Assembly (NCBI RefSeq): GCF_030817355.1
Contig: NZ_JAUSZH010000001.1
Span: 868,001 to 932,000 of the forward strand
From: Streptomyces sp. V1I1
GTDB lineage: Bacteria; Actinomycetota; Actinomycetes; Streptomycetales; Streptomycetaceae
Length of the DNA: 64,000 nucleotides
Reading direction: 5' to 3'
Shown: one piece after another, positions 28,141 to 34,922 of the stretch
How positions within the stretch are numbered: position 1 is the first letter of the stretch
How the letters are laid out: every line of letters begins with the position of its first letter
Program-made: the position numbers and the translations under genes
The notes under the pieces: generated by a model
Told to the model about the DNA's origin: nothing
What the model saw: only the letters and a program-made list of their open reading frames with translations
Database searches by the model: none

Positions 28141-28968
28141 TCAGCCCCTGGCGTGCCGCATCAGCAGTTCGCGCAGCTGGCGCGCATGACGGCGGCTGAC
28201 GGCGAGCTCGGCGGAGCCGACCCGGACGGTGGTCGTCCCGGCGTCCAGGCGCAGTTCGTCGATACGGGCGAGGGCGACGAGATGGCTGCGGTGTATGCGT
28301 ACGAACCCGCGCGACGCCCAGCGCTCCTCAAGGGTGGACAGCGGGATGCGCACCAGGTGGCTCCCGTCCTCGGTGTGCAGCCTGGCGTAGTCCCCCTGGG
28401 CCTCCACGTAGGCGATGTCGTCGATCGGTACGAACCGTGTGACACCGCCGAGTTCGACCGGTATCTGCTCGGCCGCGGTCCCCCCTGGGGCATGCAGCGC
28501 GACGGCCGGTGGGGGGCTGGGTACGGGGGTGTGCACCGCGGGGCCCGCCGGGTCGGGCTGCCGGGGCTCGCGCGCCGAGACGACCAGGTCACGGACCCGG
28601 CGTACGGCTTCGGCCAGCCGCTCCCTGCGCACCGGCTTGAGGACGTAGTCGACGGCCTTGAGGTCGAAGGCCTGGACGGCGAAGCCCTCGTGGGCGGTGA
28701 CGAACACGATCAGCGGCGGCCGGGCGAATCCGGCGAGCAGCTTGGCGACGTCGAGACCGGTGAGACCGGCCATGTGGATGTCGAGGAAGACGACGTCGAT
28801 GCCGTCGTCCCCGTCCGGGCCCGCGTCCAGCGCACGGCCGATGCGGCGCAGTGCCTCGGTCGCGTCCGTGGCTCCTTCGGCGCTCTTGATGCGGGAGTCG
28901 GAGCGCAGGAGGTAGAGCAGCTCTTCGAGTGCCGGTTTCTCGTCGTCGACAGCCAGTACGCGCAGCAT
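28141..28968 (-). CDS. LytTR-family response regulator
   Basis: Response regulator of 275 residues. The receiver domain (1-125) has the acidic pair in AVDDEKPALEELLYLL, the phosphoacceptor Asp in DVVFLDIHMAGLTGLDVA near residue 59 and the Lys in DYVLKPVRRERL. After a Pro-rich linker the LytTR DNA-binding domain (about 175-270) contains IAYVEAQGDYARLHT and FVRIHRSHLVAL. It faces the LytS kinase across the symporter genes in one direction of transcription, so transporter and sensors form a unit. The start has no strong Shine-Dalgarno. Confidence 0.92.
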   Translation of the reverse strand: MLRVLAVDDEKPALEELLYLLRSDSRIKSAEGATDATEALRRIGRALDAGPDGDDGIDVVFLDIHMAGLTGLDVAKLLAGFARPPLIVFVTAHEGFAVQAFDLKAVDYVLKPVRRERLAEAVRRVRDLVVSAREPRQPDPAGPAVHTPVPSPPPAVALHAPGGTAAEQIPVELGGVTRFVPIDDIAYVEAQGDYARLHTEDGSHLVRIPLSTLEERWASRGFVRIHRSHLVALARIDELRLDAGTTTVRVGSAELAVSRRHARQLRELLMRHARG

Positions 28969-29001
28969 GCTACGGAGTGTAGGCGCGCCTCGACGGCCGG
29001 A

Positions 29002-29256
29002 CTATGGCGTCTGCTCGCCGAGCCCGTCGGGCCCGTCGAGATCGTCGAGATCGTCGGGCCCGTCGAGCAGATCGTCCTCGGAGAACATCGCCAGCAGCGC
29101 GGGGGCGTCGGCCATGTCGAGGTAGGCGATCCGGCACGGGTCGCAGACCTGCAGGTGGCCGGAGACCCGGGTGTCCTCGGCACGGCCGAGCGCACCGAGG
29201 ACATACGCGCCGAGCAGCAGTTCCACATGGGCGCTGTCGGGGTGCGGCACGATCAT
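29002..29256 (-). CDS. Small zinc-finger (ZAS-type) anti-sigma-like protein
   Basis: An 84-residue soluble protein. HVELLLGAYVLGALGRAEDTRVSGHLQVCDPCRIAYLDMA contains the H-x3-C-x2-C zinc motif of anti-sigma domains (GHLQVCDPC). There is no membrane segment, and the tail is Asp-rich. The ATG at 29256 is chosen because the domain begins there and GGGGA lies five bases upstream. It is divergent from a second, membrane-bound zinc-finger protein at 29521. Its sigma partner is not adjacent; the tandem ECF genes at 18.8-20.1 kb are possible partners. Confidence 0.75.
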   Translation of the reverse strand: MIVPHPDSAHVELLLGAYVLGALGRAEDTRVSGHLQVCDPCRIAYLDMADAPALLAMFSEDDLLDGPDDLDDLDGPDGLGEQTP

Positions 29257-29430
29257 GCTGGTCCCCGTCTCTCCACCTGTCACGCACACATCATGCGGGC
29301 AGCACTCGCCCGGTCTCAAGACGGTTCCGCAAGCGGGCCGTTCATACTGCGGCACGGTCCGGGCCGCCCGGCGGTTGCGCTCGACGCGCACGGAGTTGAG
29401 TACGGCGCGCACCTGGTCCGTACTTCAGGG

Positions 29431-29485
29431 CGACAGACCCGCTACAGACCCGCGACAGACCCGCGACAGACCCGCTACAGACGCA
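29431..29485. repeat. Five 11-bp direct repeats between divergent anti-sigma-like genes
   Basis: Units C[GT]ACAGACCCG at 29431, 29442, 29453, 29464 and 29475, the last changed to end GCA. A spacing of 11 bp puts every unit on the same face of the helix, as with iterated regulator sites. They end 35 bp before the gene at 29521. Confidence 0.75.
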
Positions 29486-29520
29486 GTACGCAACGGGGCG
29501 AGAGACGAATCGAGGACGCC

Positions 29521-30189
29521 ATGAGCTTGCAGCAGCGGCACCGGGACGTGGCCGCCTATGCGCTGGGCGTCCTGGAGCCCGCGGACGCGTTCCGGTTCGA
29601 GGAGCATCTGGCGGACTGTGTGATGTGCACGGTACAGCTCTCCGACTTCGCCTCGGCCGCCACGTCCCTGGCCGAGCTCGCGGGACCCGACCGGATCGTG
29701 GTCCGTCCCAGCGGGCGACTGCTCGACCGGCTGACGGACGAGGTCGACGCGGTGCGGCGGCGGGGCCGCAGGCGTCGGCTGAAGCTGGTCGCGGCGGCCG
29801 CGGCTCTGATCGTCGCCCTGCCCGCCGCGGCGGTGGCGCTCGAGGACGCCGGGAGCGGGAACCCCGCCCTGATCGTGGCGAAGGATTCCACGACGGGCGT
29901 CACTGCGGCCGCCGCGACGCAGGAGCGGGCCTGGGGCACGGCGGTCGCGCTGCGTCTGTCGGGTCTCAAGGGGCCTGGCGCCTGCCGTCTTGTCGCCATC
30001 GGCAGGGACGGCATCGAACACCCGGTCCTCACCTGGGCGGTGCCGGCCGGTGGCTACGGGATCCCGGGTTCTCCGGGGCACGAGGACCCGCTGGACATCG
30101 AGGGGGGCACGGACCTGCCGAGCGGCGAGATCGGCCGCTGGGAGGTTCGCACCCTCGACGGACAGCCTCTGATCTCCCTCAAGGGGTAG
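29521..30189 (+). CDS. Membrane anti-sigma factor with zinc-finger domain
   Basis: A 222-residue protein. The cytoplasmic N-terminal ZAS domain (RDVAAYALGVLEPADAFRFEEHLADCVMC) has H-x3-C-x2-C. It is followed by an Arg-rich stop-transfer, one membrane helix (LKLVAAAAALIVALPAAAVAL) and an external beta-rich domain like RskA (VALRLSGLKGPGACRLVAIG, GEIGRWEVRTLDG). Such proteins hold an ECF sigma factor until regulated proteolysis. The ATG at 29521 has GAGGA six bases upstream and follows the 11-bp repeats. No sigma gene is adjacent. Confidence 0.85.
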   Translation: MSLQQRHRDVAAYALGVLEPADAFRFEEHLADCVMCTVQLSDFASAATSLAELAGPDRIVVRPSGRLLDRLTDEVDAVRRRGRRRRLKLVAAAAALIVALPAAAVALEDAGSGNPALIVAKDSTTGVTAAAATQERAWGTAVALRLSGLKGPGACRLVAIGRDGIEHPVLTWAVPAGGYGIPGSPGHEDPLDIEGGTDLPSGEIGRWEVRTLDGQPLISLKG

Positions 30190-30202
30190 CTCAGGTCCTG
30201 CG

Positions 30203-31063
30203 CTACTTCAGCAGGCGGGAGAGTCTGCGGTCGGCGAGCGGCTTGCCGCCGGTCTGGCAGGTGGGGCAGTACTGCAGCGAGGAGTCGCTGAAGGAGACCT
30301 CGCGGATGGTGTCGCCGCAGACGGGGCACGGCTGACCGGTGCGGCCGTGGACGCGCAGACCGCTCTTCTTCTCGGCCTTGAGCCGGCCGGCGGCGACTCC
30401 GCGCGAGCGCTCGACGGCGTCACGCAGCGTGGAGCGCAGGGCCTCGTACAGGGCGGTGATTTCGTCCTCGCTCAGGTTCTGCACCGGCTTGAAGGGCGAC
30501 ATCTTCGCGGCATGCAGGATCTCGTCGCTGTACGCGTTGCCGATGCCGGCGATCAGGCCCTGGTCGCGCAGCGCGCCTTTGATCTGCCGCCGTTCCCCGG
30601 CCAGCAGCGCGGCGAAGGCGTCACGGTCGAAGCCGTCGGCGAGCGGATCGGGGCCGAGACGGGCGATGCCGGGGACCTCGGCCGGGTCACGTACGAGATG
30701 GACGGCGAGACGCTTGGTGGTGCCCGCTTCGGTGAGGTCGAAGCCGCCGCCCGAGGCGAGGACGGTACGCAGGGCGAGCGGGCCTTTGCCGGGCCGTGGT
30801 GGCGCGGCCGGGAACTCGTCCTTCCACTGGAGCCAGCCCGCCCGGGCGAGGTGGGTGACCAGATGGAGTGGGCCGACGCTGATGTCGAGCCACTTCCCGT
30901 GCCGGTTCACGGCGGTGACCTCGGCGCCCTCGACGGCGGTCAGCGGCGGGTCGTACGTCTTCAGGACGCTGATCGCCAGCGGCAGGACGCGGACGATCTC
31001 CTGCCCCACCAGGTGGGTGTTGAGGAACTCTCTCAGCGCTTCGACTTCGGGCAGCTCCGGCAT
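30203..31063 (-). CDS. Fpg/Nei-family DNA glycosylase/AP lyase
   Basis: Base-excision repair enzyme of 286 residues. The start is fixed by the MPELPEVEAL N-terminus, whose Pro2 and Glu3 are catalytic. The helix-two-turn-helix (DQGLIAGIGNAYSDEILHAAKMSP) binds DNA. The C-terminal zinc finger has CPVC and CPTC in TGQPCPVCGDTIREVSF and SLQYCPTCQTGGK. It removes oxidised purines or pyrimidines; which substrates it prefers (MutM or Nei type) is not clear. It converges on the anti-sigma gene with 13 bases between stops. Confidence 0.92.
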   Translation of the reverse strand: MPELPEVEALREFLNTHLVGQEIVRVLPLAISVLKTYDPPLTAVEGAEVTAVNRHGKWLDISVGPLHLVTHLARAGWLQWKDEFPAAPPRPGKGPLALRTVLASGGGFDLTEAGTTKRLAVHLVRDPAEVPGIARLGPDPLADGFDRDAFAALLAGERRQIKGALRDQGLIAGIGNAYSDEILHAAKMSPFKPVQNLSEDEITALYEALRSTLRDAVERSRGVAAGRLKAEKKSGLRVHGRTGQPCPVCGDTIREVSFSDSSLQYCPTCQTGGKPLADRRLSRLLK

Positions 31064-31100
31064 GCATCCAGGGTGCCAAAGGGGCGGGGCGCGCGCAGGT

Positions 31101-31964
31101 TCACTGAGATTCACCGCGCGGGGGCAGTCCGTAGACGCGGCCCGCGGTGGTCTCGAAGACGGCGCGGCGTTCGTCCTCGGCCAGCCGATGGGTCAGCGCG
31201 CGGGCGGCGGCGACCACCTCGGCGTAGCTCGCGGCGAGCCGACAGACCGGCCAGTCGGAGCCGAACATCAGCCGGCCGGGGCCGAAGGCGTCGAGGACCG
31301 TATCGGCGTACGGGGCCAGATCGGGAGTGGTCCAGGTGGACCAGGCCGCCTCGGTGACCATCCCGGAGAGCTTGCAGACGGTGTTGGGCCTGGCCGCGAG
31401 TGCGCGCACGGCGCTCGCCCAGGGCTCCAGCTCCCTGGAGGCGATGGGTGGCTTGCCGAGATGGTCGAGTACGAAGGTGAGCTCGGGCAGCCTGGCCGCC
31501 GCCTCGGTGGCCGCGGGCAGCTGGTGCGGCAGCACCACGAGGTCGTAGACGAGTCCGGCCGACGCGACGGCGGCGAGGCCGCGCAGAACATCGGGGCGGA
31601 GCAGCCAGGCGGGGTCGGGCTCGCCCTGGACCTGGTGGCGGACGCCGACGAGGCGGTCCCCGCCCGGGAGTTCACGCAGGGCCGCGAGCATGTCGGCGAT
31701 GCCGGGGGCGGTGAGGTCGGTCCAGCCGACGACGCCCGCGACGAGGTCGCTGCCGTCGGCGATGGCGAGGAATTCCGGGGTCTCTTCGGCGACGGTGACC
31801 GTCTGGACGAGGACGGTGGCGTGTACGCCCGCGGCGCGGGCCTCGGGGACGAGATCGTCGAGGGAGAAGCTGCGCCGGATGGGGGCCAGGTCGGGGCCGG
31901 TGATCCAGTCCTGGTCCCGTCCGGAGAGGTCCCACACATGGTGGTGGGCGTCGATGATCGCCAT
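31101..31964 (-). CDS. Amidohydrolase, probable L-fucono/L-rhamnono-lactonase
   Basis: Metal-dependent hydrolase of the amidohydrolase-2 family, 287 residues. IDAHHHVWD at the N-terminus gives the HxH metal site; FVLDHLGKP and LMFGSDWPVC give later metal and catalytic positions. GGGAGC precedes the ATG, which lies 4 bases after the mutarotase stop codon. Together with the mutarotase and aldo/keto reductase it fits the oxidative L-fucose (or L-rhamnose) pathway, in which the dehydrogenase product lactone is opened. The substrate is inferred from context. Confidence 0.85.
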   Translation of the reverse strand: MAIIDAHHHVWDLSGRDQDWITGPDLAPIRRSFSLDDLVPEARAAGVHATVLVQTVTVAEETPEFLAIADGSDLVAGVVGWTDLTAPGIADMLAALRELPGGDRLVGVRHQVQGEPDPAWLLRPDVLRGLAAVASAGLVYDLVVLPHQLPAATEAAARLPELTFVLDHLGKPPIASRELEPWASAVRALAARPNTVCKLSGMVTEAAWSTWTTPDLAPYADTVLDAFGPGRLMFGSDWPVCRLAASYAEVVAAARALTHRLAEDERRAVFETTAGRVYGLPPRGESQ

Positions 31965-31968
31965 TGGC

Positions 31969-32280
31969 TCACAGCTCCCAGACGACGGGCAGTCCGGCTT
32001 CGGCACCGTCCGCGGAGTAGTCGTGCACCACATCGAGGAGCTCGGCCATCCGGGCCTGCCAGGCGATGTTGACGGGGAGTTTCTCGAGTGCGGCGAGCAG
32101 TTGGCCGTAGTCGGCGCACTCGAGGAGGTGGAAGAGGTCGGTGCCGCTGCGCCAGATGGTCCAGGAGGTGACACCGGCGCCGCGGATCGCGGCGGTGAGC
32201 TCGTTGGGGACTTCGCGGTGCGCCGCTTCGTACTCGTCGATGCGGTCGGCGCGAACCGTCGTGTGCAGGGCGACTCTCAT
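31969..32280 (-). CDS. L-rhamnose/L-fucose mutarotase (DUF718)
   Basis: A 103-residue RhaM-like protein that interconverts sugar anomers. Family features seen are RVALHTTVRADRIDEYEAAHREV, GVTSWTIWRSGTDLFHLLECAD and the C-terminal PVVWEL. The ATG overlaps the TGA of the aldo/keto reductase gene (TGATG), so it is coupled to it. Context favours L-fucose, but the family also acts on L-rhamnose. Confidence 0.9.
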   Translation of the reverse strand: MRVALHTTVRADRIDEYEAAHREVPNELTAAIRGAGVTSWTIWRSGTDLFHLLECADYGQLLAALEKLPVNIAWQARMAELLDVVHDYSADGAEAGLPVVWEL

Positions 32281-33308
32281 CAGGCGTCCCCGTCCTTTCG
32301 AGCGTCCCCGTCGTTTCGGCCGTCCCTGTGCTCTCGGGCATCCCCGTCCTTCGGCAGCAGTCCTTCGGCGCGCAGTTCGTCCCAGAGCGCGGGCGGGACG
32401 GCCAGAGCGAGCATGTCGGCCGCGTCCCGTACTTCATCGGCTGAGCGCGCGCCGACCAGGGCGCCCGCGACGGCCGGATGGGCGAGCGGATAGTGGAGGG
32501 CGGCGGCGCGCAGCGGTACGCCGTGGCGTTCGGCGACGGCCTTGAGCCGCAGAGCCCGCTGCAGGATGTCGTCCGGCGCGGCGGTGTAGTCGTACGTGGC
32601 CCCCGGGCGCGGATCGGCGAGCAACCCGGAGTTGAAGATTCCTCCGACGACAACGCTTTTGCCGCGGGCGGCGGCTTCGGGCAGCAGCTCGGCGAGCGCG
32701 CTCTGGTCCAGGAGGGTGTAGCGGCCGGCGCACAGGACGGCGTCGACGTCGGTGTCGCGGAGGAAACGGGTGAGCATCGGCGCCTGGTTCATGCCGGCGC
32801 CGATCGCGCCGACGACGCCTTCGGCCCGCAGCCGCTCCAACGCCGGGTAGCCGTGGCGGAAGGCGGCTTCCTCGTGCTCGTCCGGGTCGTGCAGATAGAC
32901 GATGTCGATCCGGTCGAGGCCGAGCCGCAGGAGGCTCTCCTCGATGCTGCGCAGTACGCCGTCCGCGCTGAAGTCCCATACGCGACGGTGGTCGGCGGGA
33001 ACGGCGAAGCCGCTTGCGAGGTCGTCTCCGTCGGGCGGGCAGGGTTCGAGCAGCCGCCCGGCCTTGGTGGAGAGGGTGTACGCGTCGCGGGGACGGGTGC
33101 GCAGGGCCTCGCCCAGTCTGCGTTCGGACAGGCCGAGCCCGTAGTGCGGCGCGGTGTCGAAGGTCCGGATGCCCGCGTCCCAGGCGGCGTCGACCGCCGC
33201 CGCGGCGGCAACGGGCTCCACGGGGGTGTAGAGATTGCCGATTCCGGCGGCCCCGAAGGACAGTTCGGTGATCTCGACCGCGCTGCGTCCGAGCGTGCTC
33301 CGTCGCAT
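32280..33308 (-). CDS. Aldo/keto reductase, probable L-fucose dehydrogenase
   Basis: Oxidoreductase of 342 residues and first gene of the mini sugar operon. Typical features are GIRTFDTAPHYGLGLSERRLGEAL (catalytic Asp and Tyr), STKAGRLL (Lys) and IDIVYLHDPDE (His). The family includes D-threo-aldose/L-fucose dehydrogenases. The ATG at 33308 follows GAGGGGG. The last 23 residues are a low-complexity KDGDA/RNDGDARKDGDA tail encoded by imperfect 15-bp repeats. This tail is unlikely to be catalytic and may have grown by slippage. Confidence 0.87.
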   Translation of the reverse strand: MRRSTLGRSAVEITELSFGAAGIGNLYTPVEPVAAAAAVDAAWDAGIRTFDTAPHYGLGLSERRLGEALRTRPRDAYTLSTKAGRLLEPCPPDGDDLASGFAVPADHRRVWDFSADGVLRSIEESLLRLGLDRIDIVYLHDPDEHEEAAFRHGYPALERLRAEGVVGAIGAGMNQAPMLTRFLRDTDVDAVLCAGRYTLLDQSALAELLPEAAARGKSVVVGGIFNSGLLADPRPGATYDYTAAPDDILQRALRLKAVAERHGVPLRAAALHYPLAHPAVAGALVGARSADEVRDAADMLALAVPPALWDELRAEGLLPKDGDAREHRDGRNDGDARKDGDA

Positions 33309-33337
33309 CCGCTGCTGCCCCCTCGCTGTGGCGTTCA

Positions 33338-33361
33338 CCGATGACGACGAATATTCATCGG
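33338..33361. promoter_or_regulatory. Inverted repeat upstream of the sugar operon
   Basis: CCGATGA and TCATCGG are separated by ten bases, and GAATATTC (33349-33356) is a nested palindrome. It lies 30 bp before the aldo/keto reductase start, so it is a candidate operator. No dedicated regulator is adjacent. Confidence 0.5.
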
Positions 33362-33427
33362 ATCACTTGGGGGCGTCAACACCCTTGAAGGGGCGAGAAC
33401 TTATGCCGGGCCTCTGAGCTGTCCGAT

Positions 33428-34795
33428 CTATCGGGCCGGCATACCGAGCGAGGCCTCTCCAATCAGGCCGAGGAGTTCTACGAGCTCCTCCCCCAGACTC
33501 CGCGCCAGCCGGTCGAGATCGGGCAAGGCCTTGCCATCGGCGACCAGTCCGACATGCACCCGCCCGTCATAGGTGGACATGGCGATCGCCAGGGACTGCC
33601 CGCGGGCGAGCGGTGCCATCGGATAGACCTCGCGCAGCGGGCAGCCGCCCAGCGACAGGGCCGAGCGGGGCAGCGGCACGCTGGTCACCAGGACGTCGAA
33701 GAGCATCCGGGCCGCGCCGCCCGCCAGCGGCGCGCCGAACCGGTGTGCCAGTGGCGGCAGTTGATCGGCGAGCACGGCCAGCGCCCCGGCGCCACGCGAA
33801 GGCCCTGCCGCCTTGTTGCGGTCCATGGCGGTGCGTACGGCGTCGAGCCGTGAACGCGGATCGGGGTCGGAGACCGGAAGTTCCAGCAGATACGCGGAGA
33901 ACTTGTTGCCCGAGCCGGGCGGGCTGCCGGGCCTGCGCTGAGAGACGGGCACCAGGGCGCGCGGGTCGGCGGCCGGCAGCCGCTCGCCGCGCTCGGCCAG
34001 CCAGCGCCGCAGCCCGCCCGCGACGATGGCGAGCAGCACATCGTTGGCGGTGCCGCCCACCGCCCTGCGTACGCGCTGCACGTCTTCCAGGTCGAGTACG
34101 GCGGTGCCGAGCCGCCGTGTGCCGCTCGAACCGGCAGTGAGTGCGGCCATGCCGCGCGGGTCGAGCCTGCTGGCACGTACGACCGAGGCCCCTACACCGA
34201 CGGCCCGGCCCAGCTCCTCGATCCGGCCGCGGGCGAAGCCGGCCACCTGCGAGGGACCCGCGAACCAGGACCGGGGCGGCACGGTACGCGTCCGCCGTAC
34301 GCCGACCGTGCGGGCGTCGGCGATCTGGTCGAAGATGCCGGCCCCGATGGCGACCGCGCGCATGCCGTCCGCCAGCGCGTGATGCAGCTTCACCAGCACC
34401 GCGAACGGGCCGCCCGGCTCACCCGTCAGGAGGTACATCTCCCACGGCGGCAGACCTCGTTCAAGAGGCCGTTCCATCAGCTCGCCGGCAATCCCGGCGG
34501 CCTCGGTGGCGAAGTCGCCGGCCGGGAGGCGGACATGGTGCACATGCCGTCGTACGTCGAAGTCCTTGGCCACGGTCCAGCGGGCGCCGCCGACGGGCAG
34601 CAGGACATCCCTCACCCGCATCCGCAGCCGGCGGATCGCGGCGGCGCGCGTGGCGAGCAGTTCGAGGACGCTGTCGCCGCTCCGCGTCCCGGGGGCGGGC
34701 GCGAAGAAGGCGAGGGCACCGAGGTGCATCGGATGACCGGCGGACTCGAGGTGCCAGAACGCCAGGTCGAGGGGGGCAAGAAGCTCGCTGCTCAA
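33428..34795 (-). CDS. Wax ester synthase/diacylglycerol acyltransferase (SCO0958-like)
   Basis: Acyltransferase of 455 residues that forms triacylglycerol or wax esters from acyl-CoA. The catalytic HHxxxDG motif is LHHALADGMRAV near residue 135. The N-terminal APLDLAFWHLES and C-terminal VTSVPLPRSALSLGGCPLREVYPM blocks are typical. The likely start is a TTG at 34795, with AGAGG five bases upstream; upstream in-frame codons would add only non-homologous sequence. From memory the S. coelicolor gene at this map position, SCO0958, is its main studied TAG-forming enzyme. Confidence 0.9.
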   Translation of the reverse strand: MSSELLAPLDLAFWHLESAGHPMHLGALAFFAPAPGTRSGDSVLELLATRAAAIRRLRMRVRDVLLPVGGARWTVAKDFDVRRHVHHVRLPAGDFATEAAGIAGELMERPLERGLPPWEMYLLTGEPGGPFAVLVKLHHALADGMRAVAIGAGIFDQIADARTVGVRRTRTVPPRSWFAGPSQVAGFARGRIEELGRAVGVGASVVRASRLDPRGMAALTAGSSGTRRLGTAVLDLEDVQRVRRAVGGTANDVLLAIVAGGLRRWLAERGERLPAADPRALVPVSQRRPGSPPGSGNKFSAYLLELPVSDPDPRSRLDAVRTAMDRNKAAGPSRGAGALAVLADQLPPLAHRFGAPLAGGAARMLFDVLVTSVPLPRSALSLGGCPLREVYPMAPLARGQSLAIAMSTYDGRVHVGLVADGKALPDLDRLARSLGEELVELLGLIGEASLGMPAR

Positions 34796-34806
34796 GGGGA
34801 CCTCTT

Positions 34807-34842
34807 GTCCTAGAAGGTGTCCTAAAGGGTGTCCTGAAGGGC
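34807..34842. repeat. Three 12-bp direct repeats in the WS/DGAT leader
   Basis: GTCCTAGAAGGT, GTCCTAAAGGGT and GTCCTGAAGGGC follow each other directly, starting 12 bases upstream of the TTG start. Their minus-strand form contains repeated AGGAC blocks, so they may affect initiation. Confidence 0.6.
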
Positions 34843-34922
34843 CACAGAGTACGGAGTCAAACGCCTGCGGTCGGTTACGGTCAAGTACGATCACTTCACG
34901 CACAGTTAACAACAGGTTTCCA

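Noticed and set aside
28048..29520. Upstream in-frame extension of the membrane anti-sigma factor
   Set aside because: It runs antisense through the LytTR gene; the domain and a ribosome site both place the start at 29521.
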